From: Akkermansia sp.
Lineage (GTDB): Bacteria; Verrucomicrobiota; Verrucomicrobiia; Verrucomicrobiales; Akkermansiaceae
Reading direction: 5' to 3'
Length of the DNA: 61,851 bases
NCBI GenBank assembly: GCA_024405415.1
Contig: JAKSOV010000003.1
Span: forward strand, 1 to 61,851
Numbering within the stretch: the stretch's first letter is position 1; every line of letters starts with the position of its first letter. The notes beneath the pieces are model-generated. The model was not told the origin of the DNA. It saw only the letters and a list, made by a program, of their open reading frames with translations, and did no database searches. Positions 1-8,595 of this stretch are shown piece by piece. A program made the translations under genes and the position numbers.

Positions 1-656
1 TTCCGCCGCGTCCTGCGGCTCCCACGGCTCCCGTGGCTCCTGCTGCGCCTAAGGCTCCGGTGGCACCCACGGCCCCGCGTCTGACGCCCACCGTCCCGCT
101 GGGCGCTCCTGCCCGCCCCGCTGCCCCCGCGGCTCCCGCTGCTCCCAAGGCCCCGGCTATGCCCGCTGCCACCATCCCCGTGGCTAAGCCCGCCGCCCCC
201 GCCGCCCCTGCCGCGGCCCCCGCCCCCTCCAAGCCTGCTGCTCCCGTGGCGCCTGCCGCCACAGCCGCCATGCCCGCTGCCACCGTCCCCGTGGCCGCCC
301 CCTCCAAGCCTGCTGCTAAGCCCGCCTCCAAGCCCGCTAAGCCCGCCGGCTTCACCAAGCCCGCCGGCTTCTCCCGTCCCGCTGCCGAAGAGCTTGAGGA
401 AGAAGACGCTACCCCCACGCACCCCACCATCCTCGTGGTCGTCGGTATCGCCATCCTTCTGTGCCTTTTCGCCCTCTACCAGCAGTACGGCATCGACCAG
501 ACCATCGCCCGCGTCAGCGAGCCCGTTCTCGGTTGGCCCACCGCCGGGGAAGACAGCGGCTCTTCCGACAGCTCTGCCGCTTCCTCTGATGAGGAAGACA
601 GCAGCTCCTCCTCCGACGCCGCTGCCGATGAAGAGGAATCCGAAGACGAGGAGTAA
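1..656 (+). CDS. Pro/Ala/Lys-rich single-pass membrane protein (5' end outside window)
   Basis: The reading frame is open to the left edge of the window, so the true start is missing; GTG at 33 is only the first possible start inside it. The visible part has three blocks. The first is a low-complexity segment of about 110 residues dominated by Ala and Pro with spaced Lys (repeats such as AKPAAPAAPAAAP). The second is one hydrophobic helix (ILVVVGIAILLCLFALY). The third is a Ser/Asp/Glu-rich acidic tail ending DEEESEDEE. No catalytic domain is visible. It ends 42 nt before trxA on the same strand. The basic low-complexity side and acidic tail lie on opposite sides of the membrane; which side faces out cannot be told. 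I do not recognise a family. Confidence 0.7.
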   Translation, partial: PPRPAAPTAPVAPAAPKAPVAPTAPRLTPTVPLGAPARPAAPAAPAAPKAPAMPAATIPVAKPAAPAAPAAAPAPSKPAAPVAPAATAAMPAATVPVAAPSKPAAKPASKPAKPAGFTKPAGFSRPAAEELEEEDATPTHPTILVVVGIAILLCLFALYQQYGIDQTIARVSEPVLGWPTAGEDSGSSDSSAASSDEEDSSSSSDAAADEEESEDEE

Positions 657-698
657 AGATTGAACACAGGGGCATGCCCCTGCATCCAACCCCGTACT

Positions 699-1022
<324 letters not shown>

Positions 1023-1050
1023 CAACAAACGTCATTCAACCCCCAAATAA

Positions 1051-1085
1051 AAACCGACCGATGCTCTGCATTCGGTCGGTTTTTA
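1051..1085 (+). terminator. Intrinsic terminator after trxA
   Basis: An 11-bp stem (AAACCGACCGA with TCGGTCGGTTT) closes a small loop and is followed by a T-run. A-rich sequence on the other side would let it also stop transcription from the minus-strand gene at 1180. Confidence 0.85.
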
Positions 1086-1179
1086 TTCGTGAGGCAAGAG
1101 AAAACGCGCAACGTTTGCAGTATGTCGGCGATATGCTGCTTCGTGAGGGAATCGAAACACCGGATTTCGGCCGGCAGAC

Positions 1180-1974
1180 TTATTTGATGAGCGCATCCAG
1201 CTTGTCGCTGCGGGAGTAGTCGGCGGCGCGGCGGCCTTCGCGGTTGGTGGTGTGCGGGTTGGCCCCGTGTTCGCGGAGGTAGCGGGCGGTGGCGAGGTCG
1301 CCGTTGATGACGGCGTGCAGGAAGGGGGTGTTGCCTTCAAGGTCGGCGCGGTTGACGTCGGCTCCGTTTTCCACGAGGGCGGTGACGGCTTTCAGTCGGC
1401 CGCTGTTGACGGCGGCGGAGAGCAGGGTGGAGTCCGCAATGTCGGCATCGGGCGAGACACCCGCGGCCAGCAGCACACGCAGGGCTTTGTCGCGGCCGTT
1501 CTGCGCGGCATGCCAGGCGGCGTGGGTGAGGGCAGGGGCCTCCGCCTCGCCGTGCGGGTGCTGCGCCAGTAGACGGCGCACGACGGCGTCCTTGCCCAGC
1601 CCCGCAGCGAGGGAGAGCAGGGAGTCGCCCTCGTCATCGGTGGCGTAGGGAGAGAGCTCTTGCTGCTCGATGAGGAGGCGGTATTTAGCCAGCTCGGCGC
1701 GGTCGGCGCTGTCGTCCTGCGCCAGATAGACCCATGCGCAGCTGCCGAGGATGAGGTGCACCATGGACCACACGATGCCGCCGAGAACGGGGCGGTGCGC
1801 CAGCCCGCGTGCGATGCTCAGCGCGCCGTTGACGAGGCAGCCGGTGGCGCAGAGGGTGAGCAGCCACAGCCCGGGCTGCGCCCAGGCGCTGTCGGAGATG
1901 GCGAGGTCGCTCATGGCCCAAGCAAACAGGGCCGTGATGAGGAAGAGCAGCACGGGGTTGGCGTAATCTCTCAT
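1180..1974 (-). CDS. Ankyrin-repeat membrane protein
   Basis: The 264-residue protein begins with three hydrophobic helices (residues about 5-95: NPVLLFLITALFAWAM, LWLLTLCATGCLVNGAL, WSMVHLILGSCAWVYLA). It continues with about four ankyrin repeats to the C-terminus, recognisable from LLSLAAGLGKDAVVRRLLA, ALVENGADVNRADLEGNTP and REHGANPHTTNREG. Ankyrin repeats bind other proteins; here they would project from the membrane, probably into the cytoplasm. The frame runs open far upstream, but only ATG 1974 gives a plausible N-terminus; the extension is antisense to sua5. No partner gene is evident. It shares the intergenic space with the divergent sua5 promoter. Confidence 0.85.
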   Translation of the reverse strand: MRDYANPVLLFLITALFAWAMSDLAISDSAWAQPGLWLLTLCATGCLVNGALSIARGLAHRPVLGGIVWSMVHLILGSCAWVYLAQDDSADRAELAKYRLLIEQQELSPYATDDEGDSLLSLAAGLGKDAVVRRLLAQHPHGEAEAPALTHAAWHAAQNGRDKALRVLLAAGVSPDADIADSTLLSAAVNSGRLKAVTALVENGADVNRADLEGNTPFLHAVINGDLATARYLREHGANPHTTNREGRRAADYSRSDKLDALIK

Positions 1975-2026
1975 ACTCCTTAGTTTATCAGTGCGCGCGC
2001 GCGATTGCAAATCAAAATGCTTCGCG

Positions 2027-2055
2027 TTGACTTTTTGTAGAGTATGCTCTATAAT
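2027..2055 (+). promoter_or_regulatory. Sigma-70 type promoter of the sua5 operon
   Basis: TTGACT (2027-2032), 17-bp spacer, TATAAT (2050-2055). The -10 box ends 6 bp before the ATG at 2062, so transcription should start at or next to the start codon and the mRNA should be leaderless. Confidence 0.8.
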
Positions 2056-2061
2056 TTCGCC

Positions 2062-3111
2062 ATGGAAACACGCGTGTTGGAGATTGACCCGCTGGAGGAT
2101 TGCCGCAAGATTTGGAAGGAAGCCGCCGAGGTGTTGGCGGCGGGGGGCCTGGTCGCCATCCCTACGGAGACGGTGTACGGACTGGGCGCGGATGCGTTCA
2201 ATGCCGAGGCTGTGGCGCAGGTGTTCGCCGTGAAGGAACGCCCCTCCTTTGACCCCCTCATCTGCCACCTGCCGAATGCCAAGGCCTTGAAGGATATCTG
2301 TGTGATTCCCGCGGAGTTGCAGCCGCTGGTGGATACGCTGGCCAAGGAGTTCTGGCCCGGCCCCATGACGTTGGTGCTGCCGAAGGCGGATTGCGTGCCC
2401 GACATCGTGACGAGCGGGCTGCCGACCGTGGCCTGCCGCGTGACGAGCCATGAGGCGATGCGCGGTGTCGCCCGCGCGCTGGGGCACCCCATTGCCGCGC
2501 CGAGCGCGAACCGCTTCGGCCACATCTCCCCGACCTCCGCTGCGGCGGTGGTGAAGGAGCTGGGTGGGGCCATTCCGCTGGTGCTGGACGGCGGCGCGTG
2601 CTCTGAGGGCGTGGAAAGCACAATTCTCGCCCCCTGTCTGGATGAAAAGGGCAAACCCGCCGTGCGTGTGTTGCGCGAGGGCCCCGTGACCCGCGAAAAA
2701 CTGCGCGGGCTGTGCAAGGTCATCAAGCCCTCCAAGCGTCAGTTGGAGGAAGAAGCGGCAAAAACGCCCAACGCGCCCGGCCAGTTGAAGAGCCACTACG
2801 CGCCGAACAAGCCCCTTCTTCTGCACGACCCCAAGACCCCCTTTGAGCCGCAGGAGGGCGTCTCCTACGGTCTGATTTCCTACGAAGGCGATTCCCCCCT
2901 CGCGCAGCAGGACTGCTGGACGGAGGTGATGCCGCTCTCCCCCGGCAGCGGTCGTCTGGCGGAAGCCGCCGTGCGTCTCTTCGCTGTCATGCGCGCCATG
3001 GATGAGAACGAGGACGTGGATGTCATCATTGCCGAGGAACTGCCGACCGTCAACATCGGCGCCGCCATGATGGACCGCCTGACCCGCGCCGCGGCCGCCC
3101 GCGAGCATTAA
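2062..3111 (+). CDS. sua5: L-threonylcarbamoyladenylate synthase (Sua5/YrdC family)
   Basis: Makes threonylcarbamoyl-AMP from Thr, bicarbonate and ATP for the t6A37 modification of ANN-decoding tRNAs, in the cytoplasm. The 349-residue length is the two-domain Sua5 form. The N-terminal YrdC domain shows GLVAIPTETVYGLGADAFN and the KERPSFDPL basic loop. The linker APGQLKSHYAP is the Sua5 signature, and a C-terminal Rossmann-like domain follows. ATG 2062 is chosen because the -10 box lies upstream of it; the earlier in-frame ATG at 2044 falls inside the promoter. It is first of four codirectional genes with gaps of 16, 14 and 1 nt. Confidence 0.95.
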   Translation: METRVLEIDPLEDCRKIWKEAAEVLAAGGLVAIPTETVYGLGADAFNAEAVAQVFAVKERPSFDPLICHLPNAKALKDICVIPAELQPLVDTLAKEFWPGPMTLVLPKADCVPDIVTSGLPTVACRVTSHEAMRGVARALGHPIAAPSANRFGHISPTSAAAVVKELGGAIPLVLDGGACSEGVESTILAPCLDEKGKPAVRVLREGPVTREKLRGLCKVIKPSKRQLEEEAAKTPNAPGQLKSHYAPNKPLLLHDPKTPFEPQEGVSYGLISYEGDSPLAQQDCWTEVMPLSPGSGRLAEAAVRLFAVMRAMDENEDVDVIIAEELPTVNIGAAMMDRLTRAAAAREH

Positions 3112-3127
3112 TCGACCGATATTTTCT

Positions 3128-3631
3128 ATGTTGCGCTTCATCCAAAAACTGACCGTTGCCATCGTGCTGCGCGTGGTGCATGCCGCGCTCATCGAGCTGA
3201 TGCAGCTGGACTCCCGCGCCAAGCAGGAGTTCGAGCGTCTGCCCGAGGATATGAGCTATGCCATTGCCACGGGGCACGGCGCGCCCACGCTCTTCGTCCG
3301 CTGGCGCGGCGGCAAGCTGGAGCGGCTTGCTTCGCTCGATAACGCCGTCTGCACGCTGGCGGTGAAATCCCTGCCGCTTTCCTTTCAGCTGTTCACGGGG
3401 CAGATGGGGCTGGCGCAGGCCTACGCCCGCCATGCCTTCACGCTGAAGGGTGATGTGGCGGACGTGATGAAGCTCGCCCGCCTTGTCAATCTCACGGAAT
3501 CCTACCTCTTCCCGCCCTTCATCACGCGCCATATCCTGACGGACATCCCGCGCTTGGAGGTCAATCCGCTGCGCGTCTACGGCCGCATTGCCTGCGGCTT
3601 CCTCTGCAACCGTTACAAGCTCACCCACTAA
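3128..3631 (+). CDS. SCP2-like sterol/lipid-binding domain protein
   Basis: A 167-residue soluble protein. The central part (GHGAPTLFVRWRGGKLERLAS, then LPLSFQLFTGQMGLAQAYARHAFTLKGDVADVMKLARLVNL) follows the SCP2 pattern, in which a substrate-like lipid or acyl chain binds in a hydrophobic groove. The segment 'FTLKGDVADVMKLARL' is the helix-turn typical of that fold. The N-terminus is hydrophobic-amphipathic (LRFIQKLTVAIVLRVVHAAL) and may attach it to membrane. It sits between sua5 and two alcohol/aldehyde oxidoreductases, hinting at a role in handling long-chain alcohols or aldehydes. Family assignment is by pattern only. Confidence 0.6.
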   Translation: MLRFIQKLTVAIVLRVVHAALIELMQLDSRAKQEFERLPEDMSYAIATGHGAPTLFVRWRGGKLERLASLDNAVCTLAVKSLPLSFQLFTGQMGLAQAYARHAFTLKGDVADVMKLARLVNLTESYLFPPFITRHILTDIPRLEVNPLRVYGRIACGFLCNRYKLTH

Positions 3632-3645
3632 AAAGTTTTTCTCTC

Positions 3646-4833
3646 ATGAATCCTCCCTACTTTGAATTCCTCAACTCCGTGAAGCTGCTCTGCGGCGAAC
3701 TGGCGCTGGAGCGCATCGCGGCGGAACTCCGCCACCTCGGTGCGCAGAAGCCGCTCCTTCTCTCCGATGCCGTGTTGGCGAAAATCGGCACACTCAAACA
3801 GGTGGCCGATGCCATGGAAGCCGAGGGGTGTCCCGCCGCGCATGTGTTCACGGACATCCCCGTGGATTCCTCCCTTGCGGTGGTGAATGAAATCGCCGCG
3901 CTCTACCGCGAGCACGGTTGCGACTCCCTCGTCGCCGTGGGCGGAGGCTCCGTGATTGACACCGCCAAGGGGGTTCGCTTGGTGCTCAGTCAGGATTCGG
4001 ACGACATCCTCGCTATCTGCGGCGTGGAGAACCTGCCGCCCGGCATCCGCGTGCCCTTCCTCGTGGTGCCGACCACGGCAGGCACGGGCTCGGAGTGCAC
4101 GGGCGTGGCCGTCATCCGCAACGACAAGAGCGGCGTGAAGATGGAAATCCTTTCCCCCTACGTGCAGCCTGATGTGGCCGTCATCGACCCGCGCATGACC
4201 CTCGGTCTGCCGCCGAAGGCCACGGCTTCCACGGGCATGGATGCCCTCTGCCACGCCATCGAGGCCATGACCTGCCTGCAGGCCAACCCGCTGAGCACCG
4301 CCTATGCCACCGCCGCCATCCGCCTGATTGCTGCCAACATCGTGACCGCCACGAAGAACGGCGGCAACAAGGAGGCTCGCTTCGCCATGGCGTTGGGCTC
4401 CACCATGGCGGGCATTGCTTTCTCAAACTCCATGGTGGGCGCGGTGCATGCCATCGGTCACGCGCTCGGCGGTGTCTGCCATGTGCCGCACGCCGTCGCC
4501 ATGACCGTGCTCCTGCCGCATGTGATGGACTACAACCTCGACCGCTGCAAGGCGGACTACGCCGCGCTGCTCCCCCTGCTGGTGGGAGAAGAGAAGGCGC
4601 TCGAAACGCCCGCGCCTAAGCGTGCTAAGGCCGCCGCGGAAGCCGTGCGCGCGCTGGGCCGGCAGCTCAACGAGATTTGCGGGCTGCCGCTTTCCCTCCA
4701 CGCTGCCGGCGTGGCAAATAAGCTCGACTTCGACCGCGTGGCCGAGGTCGCCGTGAATGACGGCGCCCTCATCGTCAACCCCCGCGCCGCTACGGAGGCG
4801 GAGGTGAAGGAAATCCTCAACGCTGCGTTCTGA
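3646..4833 (+). CDS. Iron-containing (group III) alcohol dehydrogenase
   Basis: NAD(P)-dependent oxidoreductase of the Fe-ADH family, 395 residues, near the usual length. Visible are the nucleotide-binding GGGSVIDTAKG, the PTTAGTGSE loop, and the metal ligands in TGMDALCHAIEAM and AVHAIGHALGG...HVPHA. It probably interconverts an alcohol and the aldehyde used by the aldehyde dehydrogenase whose ATG begins one base after this stop codon; the pair would run alcohol to acid or the reverse. Substrate cannot be read from the sequence. Part of the sua5 operon. Confidence 0.92.
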   Translation: MNPPYFEFLNSVKLLCGELALERIAAELRHLGAQKPLLLSDAVLAKIGTLKQVADAMEAEGCPAAHVFTDIPVDSSLAVVNEIAALYREHGCDSLVAVGGGSVIDTAKGVRLVLSQDSDDILAICGVENLPPGIRVPFLVVPTTAGTGSECTGVAVIRNDKSGVKMEILSPYVQPDVAVIDPRMTLGLPPKATASTGMDALCHAIEAMTCLQANPLSTAYATAAIRLIAANIVTATKNGGNKEARFAMALGSTMAGIAFSNSMVGAVHAIGHALGGVCHVPHAVAMTVLLPHVMDYNLDRCKADYAALLPLLVGEEKALETPAPKRAKAAAEAVRALGRQLNEICGLPLSLHAAGVANKLDFDRVAEVAVNDGALIVNPRAATEAEVKEILNAAF

Positions 4834-4834
4834 T

Positions 4835-6199
4835 ATGCGTACCATCATCGACAAGCAGCGCGCCTACTTCCGCACGGGAGCGACGCGAGAATTGCGTTTC
4901 CGCCGCGAGTGTCTGAAAAAGCTGCGCCGCACCATCATTGCGTGGCAACCGCGCATCTGCGAGGCCTTGCAGGCGGACCTCGGCAAGAACGCGGCGGAAT
5001 CCTACATGAGCGAAATCGGCATGGTGCTCAGCGGCTTGAGCGATTCGCTCTCCCACCTGCGCCGCTGGGCGAAGACGGAGTGCAGCTTCTCGCCGCTTGC
5101 GCACTTCCCCTCCTGCTCCCGCGTGATGAAGGAGCCCTACGGCGTGGCGCTCGTCATCGCCCCGTGGAATTACCCCATTCTGCTCTCGCTCGATCCTCTG
5201 GCAGCGGCACTCTCCGCGGGCAACACTGTCATCCTGAAACCCTCCGAGCTCTCCCCCGCCACCACGGCGGTTCTGGCGGAGATGCTGGGCGAGATGTTCC
5301 CGCCCGAGCTGGTGAGCGTCGTGCAGGGCGGGCCGGAGGTCTCCAACGCCCTGCTGGCGGAGGAGACGGACTACATCTTCTTCACAGGCAGCCCCGCTAT
5401 CGGCAAGGTGGTGATGGAAGCCGCCGCGAAGCACCTCACGCCCGTCACGCTGGAGCTGGGCGGCAAGAGCCCCTGCATCATCGATGAGACGGCGGATATC
5501 AAGGTCGCCGCTACGCGCATCGCCTTCGGTAAGGTGCTCAACGCGGGGCAGACCTGTGTCGCGCCCGACTACGCCATCATCCACGCCTCCAAGAAAGAGG
5601 AGTTCATCACCGCCTACCGCAACGCCGTGGCGAAGATGGTGGGGCATCACCCGCTGGAGAACGAAGACTTCCCGCACATCATCAACGCTCGCCACTTCAC
5701 CCGCGTGATGGGGCTCATGGAGGGTGCCACGCCCGCCCTCGGCGGCAAGGGGGATGAACAGACGTTGCGCATCGAGCCGACGTTGCTTACGGATGTCACG
5801 CCCGACTCCCCCTGCATGCAGCAGGAGATTTTCGGCCCCGTGCTTCCGCTGCTCACCTACGAGAATCTCGATGACGCGGAGAAGTTCGTGCTCGCCCGCC
5901 CCAAGCCGCTTGCCTGCTACATTTTCACCCGCAACCTCGCCACGGAAAAGCGTCTGCTCAACACCCTCTCCTTCGGCGGCGGCTGTGTGAACGACACCAT
6001 CGTGCACCTCTCCGACCCCGCGCTGCCCTTCGGCGGTGTGGGCAACAGCGGCATGGGTGCCTACCACGGCAAGGCGGGCTTCGACACCTTCACGCACAAG
6101 AAATCCGTCCTCAAAAAAGCGAACTGGCTCGACCTCCCCTTCCGCTACCAGCCCTACAACGCCTTCAAGGCTTTCGTGCTGCGCCTCTTCCTGCGCTGA
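4835..6199 (+). CDS. Aldehyde dehydrogenase (ALDH3-like)
   Basis: 454 residues, the short class-3 form of NAD(P)-dependent aldehyde dehydrogenase, which typically acts on medium- or long-chain aldehydes. Motifs: APWNYPILLSLDPLAAALSA, the catalytic Glu in LELGGKSPCI, the nucleophilic Cys in NAGQTCVAPDY, and PFGGVGNSGMGAYHGK. The C-terminus (PYNAFKAFVLRLFLR) is a basic amphipathic helix, which in class-3 enzymes often associates with membrane. It ends the sua5 operon and is followed after 18 nt by palindromic element copy A. Confidence 0.93.
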   Translation: MRTIIDKQRAYFRTGATRELRFRRECLKKLRRTIIAWQPRICEALQADLGKNAAESYMSEIGMVLSGLSDSLSHLRRWAKTECSFSPLAHFPSCSRVMKEPYGVALVIAPWNYPILLSLDPLAAALSAGNTVILKPSELSPATTAVLAEMLGEMFPPELVSVVQGGPEVSNALLAEETDYIFFTGSPAIGKVVMEAAAKHLTPVTLELGGKSPCIIDETADIKVAATRIAFGKVLNAGQTCVAPDYAIIHASKKEEFITAYRNAVAKMVGHHPLENEDFPHIINARHFTRVMGLMEGATPALGGKGDEQTLRIEPTLLTDVTPDSPCMQQEIFGPVLPLLTYENLDDAEKFVLARPKPLACYIFTRNLATEKRLLNTLSFGGGCVNDTIVHLSDPALPFGGVGNSGMGAYHGKAGFDTFTHKKSVLKKANWLDLPFRYQPYNAFKAFVLRLFLR

Positions 6200-6217
6200 G
6201 TGTGGCGGAGGGCTGCC

Positions 6218-6409
6218 CGACAAATGGGGATTTGTAGATTTACTATGTACTATTTTTGAATAGAGTGCGGCTGTCGCCGCAAGGATGGGAAACCCGTTCT
6301 GACGCTTGCGTCAGAACGGGTTCGTTATCTCGCGGCGGCAGCCGCCGAACTTGATAAATAGTACCTAGTACATAGTACCTAGTAAATCCCGACAAATTCT
6401 CATTTGTCG
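6218..6409. repeat. Palindromic element, copy A (192 bp)
   Basis: Bounded by a perfect 9-bp terminal inverted repeat (CGACAAATG ... CATTTGTCG). From outside in, the two halves mirror each other: end hairpins, arms of 7-bp units (ACTATGT/ACTAGGT type), then GCGGCTGTCGCCGC against GCGGCGGCAGCCGC. At the centre is a perfect inverted repeat at 6291-6322 (15-bp arms AACCCGTTCTGACGC, 2-bp centre). No ORF inside. The left arm has two fewer 7-bp units than copy B at 51730; otherwise the two are almost identical. It starts 18 nt after the aldehyde dehydrogenase stop and fills most of the gap to the next gene. No clear target duplication is seen. Confidence 0.9.
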
Positions 6410-6452
6410 CACAACGCGTATCATCTGATGGCATTATTCCCGAATCTAATCC

Positions 6453-6481
6453 TTGCCCGCTGACGCGGCGTTTGCTACAAT
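6453..6481 (+). promoter_or_regulatory. Promoter of the Ser/Thr kinase gene
   Basis: TTGCCC (6453-6458), 17-bp spacer, TACAAT (6476-6481); predicted leader of about 20 nt before ATG 6508. Confidence 0.65.
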
Positions 6482-6507
6482 GCTGCTGAGCTTTGTACAC
6501 AAGACCC

Positions 6508-8481
6508 ATGAGTGCTCCCGAGACATGGACCTGCCCGCAATGCGGTACCCCGCTGGATATCTCTGAGACGGGATTTTGTGCGGACGTGGTTTGCCCTGCC
6601 TGCGGCTGCACGGAGCAGGTGCACACGCTGCTGGCGAACTTTCGGTTGGAGAGTGTGCTCGGCATCGGCGGCATGAGCACGGTCTATCGCGCGCGCGATA
6701 TGGTGCTCAACCGTACGGTGGCTATCAAGGTGTTGCACAACAGCGAGCTGATGGACTCTGCCGAGAGCCGCGCCCGCTTTGAGACGGAGGCGGCGCTCAT
6801 GGCCAAGGTGCGCCATGAGAATGTGGTGTCCGTGTATTCCGCGGGCTGGGCCGGGCAGCATTTTTATCTCACCATGGAGCTGGCCGAGGGCACGAACCTG
6901 GAGCTGCTCGTGGCGGAGCGCAAGTGCCTGTTGCCGGGCGAGGCGTTGGAGCTGGTGCGGCAAGTGGCGCTGGGGCTCCAGGCGGCGGATGCCGCGGGTG
7001 TGCTGCATCGCGATGTGAAGCCCGGCAATGTCATTATCACCCCCGGCGGTACGGCCAAAGTGCTCGACTTCGGCCTCGCGTTGGAGGAGAAGCCCATGGA
7101 GGAGAACGACGGCATCATCTGGGCCACGCCCTTCTATGTGCCGCCCGAAACGCTGCGCCGCGAGCAGGAGGATGCCCGCGCGGATATCTACGCGCTCGGT
7201 ATGACCCTGCGCCATCTGTTGACGGGCTCCGACAAACTGGCAGCCCCTGCGCCGCAGAGCCTTTCTGAGCTGGTGGAGCTCAAGGAGAAGCTGCCGAGCT
7301 TTGCCGCGCTCTATCCGCAGTTGGGCGAGGGCTTGGGCGAGCTGATTGACCACATGACGGCCTTTGCCGTGGACGAGCGTCCCGCGGGGTATGCGGAGCT
7401 GCTGGAGGAAATCGCGGAGGTGCAGGCCAAAATCGGCAAGGGTGGTCTGCGCGGGCTGAACCGCCGCCGTGAGGCGCGCCGCAACCGCGCTATCAGCGGC
7501 GTGGTGGGCGGATTGCTCGTGGGTGCAGCTGCGGCAGGTGTCATCGCCTTCACGGGGCCTGTGGTGTATGAGTATGAGACGCTGGCGCCCGCGACCTCCC
7601 TGCGTTGGGAGGAGTGGGATACCATGGAGCAGGCCCATGCCGCAGCTCAGAACCACGACCGCGAGGGCGCGCAGCGCATCTTCACCGAGTTGGCGGAGCA
7701 CACCAAGCACCCCGACCTCGGCGCCGTGGCTGCCCTGCATGCTGTGGCCTACGCTATTGTGAACGGTGCTGAGGAGCAGGATGTAGGCGCGTTGCAGGAG
7801 CTGTTTGCCGCGCAGCTGGCCTCGGAGAATGCGCCGTTGCCCGCCTTGCAGAAGCTCTACGATTTGCTGCGCGAGCGGCGCTTCGCTCCGTTGCCGTCGG
7901 GGTTGCGCGCCGCCGCCGCCACGATGCGTTCCCGCGAGATTGCGCTCAAGGGCAACACCCGCGAGGCAGAGCGATTTTTGGATATGGCCATTGCCGCAGC
8001 GCAGGAGGAGGACGCATGCTGCGGGGAGCCGATGCGCCAAGCTTTGGCTGATTTTAAAACCCGTTTGCCGCTGTTGGTCGGCCCCGTGCAGCGCGCCCGG
8101 CTCCGCCAAGCGCTCAATCAAGGGGACTTCGCCACCGCTCGCGATTGTTTTGCCCAGCTGGAAACGGCACAGCTGACACCGCTGGAGCGGCAGGAGGTCG
8201 GCGTGCAGCAGGAGGTCTGCGAGGCTGCCGAGGCCCTTTTCACCGCTATGCAGCGGCACAACAAGAAGACCTTTAAGGCCGATGCTTCCCCCGACGACCT
8301 TGCGGCACAGGCTGCGGCGTTGGCTCCTTCTCCCTTCCGAAACGAGGCCCTCTCGCTCATCTGCATGCTCCGCGGGGACTATGCGCGGGCTGCTCTCACC
8401 AACCCCTACCGCGAGCAGCCGGACTCTCGCGAGCCCTTTGCTATTCTCATGCGCGATTGGCAGAAGCGCCTCGGGCGCTGA
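6508..8481 (+). CDS. Membrane Ser/Thr protein kinase with N-terminal zinc ribbon
   Basis: 657 residues. An N-terminal four-Cys zinc ribbon (CPQCGTP ... CPACGC, residues about 7-35) precedes a complete eukaryotic-type kinase domain. That domain shows the glycine loop GIGGMSTVY (about 52-60), the AIKVL lysine, catalytic HRDVKPGN (about 167), DFG in VLDFGLAL, and PPETL. One transmembrane helix follows at about 328-350. The C-terminal part of about 300 residues is Ala-rich and helical, resembling TPR-like repeats, and lies on the far side of the membrane. All catalytic residues are present, so it should be active; its substrates are unknown. Start 6508 lies about 20 nt after the predicted transcription start; the TTG at 6493 is less likely. 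Confidence 0.92.
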   Translation: MSAPETWTCPQCGTPLDISETGFCADVVCPACGCTEQVHTLLANFRLESVLGIGGMSTVYRARDMVLNRTVAIKVLHNSELMDSAESRARFETEAALMAKVRHENVVSVYSAGWAGQHFYLTMELAEGTNLELLVAERKCLLPGEALELVRQVALGLQAADAAGVLHRDVKPGNVIITPGGTAKVLDFGLALEEKPMEENDGIIWATPFYVPPETLRREQEDARADIYALGMTLRHLLTGSDKLAAPAPQSLSELVELKEKLPSFAALYPQLGEGLGELIDHMTAFAVDERPAGYAELLEEIAEVQAKIGKGGLRGLNRRREARRNRAISGVVGGLLVGAAAAGVIAFTGPVVYEYETLAPATSLRWEEWDTMEQAHAAAQNHDREGAQRIFTELAEHTKHPDLGAVAALHAVAYAIVNGAEEQDVGALQELFAAQLASENAPLPALQKLYDLLRERRFAPLPSGLRAAAATMRSREIALKGNTREAERFLDMAIAAAQEEDACCGEPMRQALADFKTRLPLLVGPVQRARLRQALNQGDFATARDCFAQLETAQLTPLERQEVGVQQEVCEAAEALFTAMQRHNKKTFKADASPDDLAAQAAALAPSPFRNEALSLICMLRGDYARAALTNPYREQPDSREPFAILMRDWQKRLGR

Positions 8482-8490
8482 GATATCAAA

Positions 8491-8523
8491 AAAACGGTCT
8501 GAGCAACGCTCAGACCGTTTTTC
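8491..8523. terminator. Bidirectional terminator between kinase gene and leuS
   Basis: A stem of 13 bp (AAACGGTCTGAGC with GCTCAGACCGTTT) and 3-nt loop, A-run on one side and T-run on the other, between two convergent genes. Confidence 0.88.
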
Positions 8524-8595
8524 CGAATTTCCGCGCGGGCATCCGTCTTCGCCTTCGGCTACGCCGCGCCATTATTTAAATGATTTGTACATCCA

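Noticed and set aside
668..681. 14-bp palindrome before trxA as an operator
   Set aside because: No promoter or second copy of the palindrome supports a regulatory role; noted only as a palindrome.
1975..3222. N-terminal extension of the ankyrin protein frame
   Set aside because: Lies antisense to sua5 and would put over 400 unrelated residues before a normal membrane-helix start.
4817..6223. 468-codon open frame antisense to the aldehyde dehydrogenase
   Set aside because: Sense strand encodes a complete ALDH with catalytic residues.
6218..6409. Insertion sequence
   Set aside because: Too short for a transposase and no ORF; direct flanking repeats are not evident.
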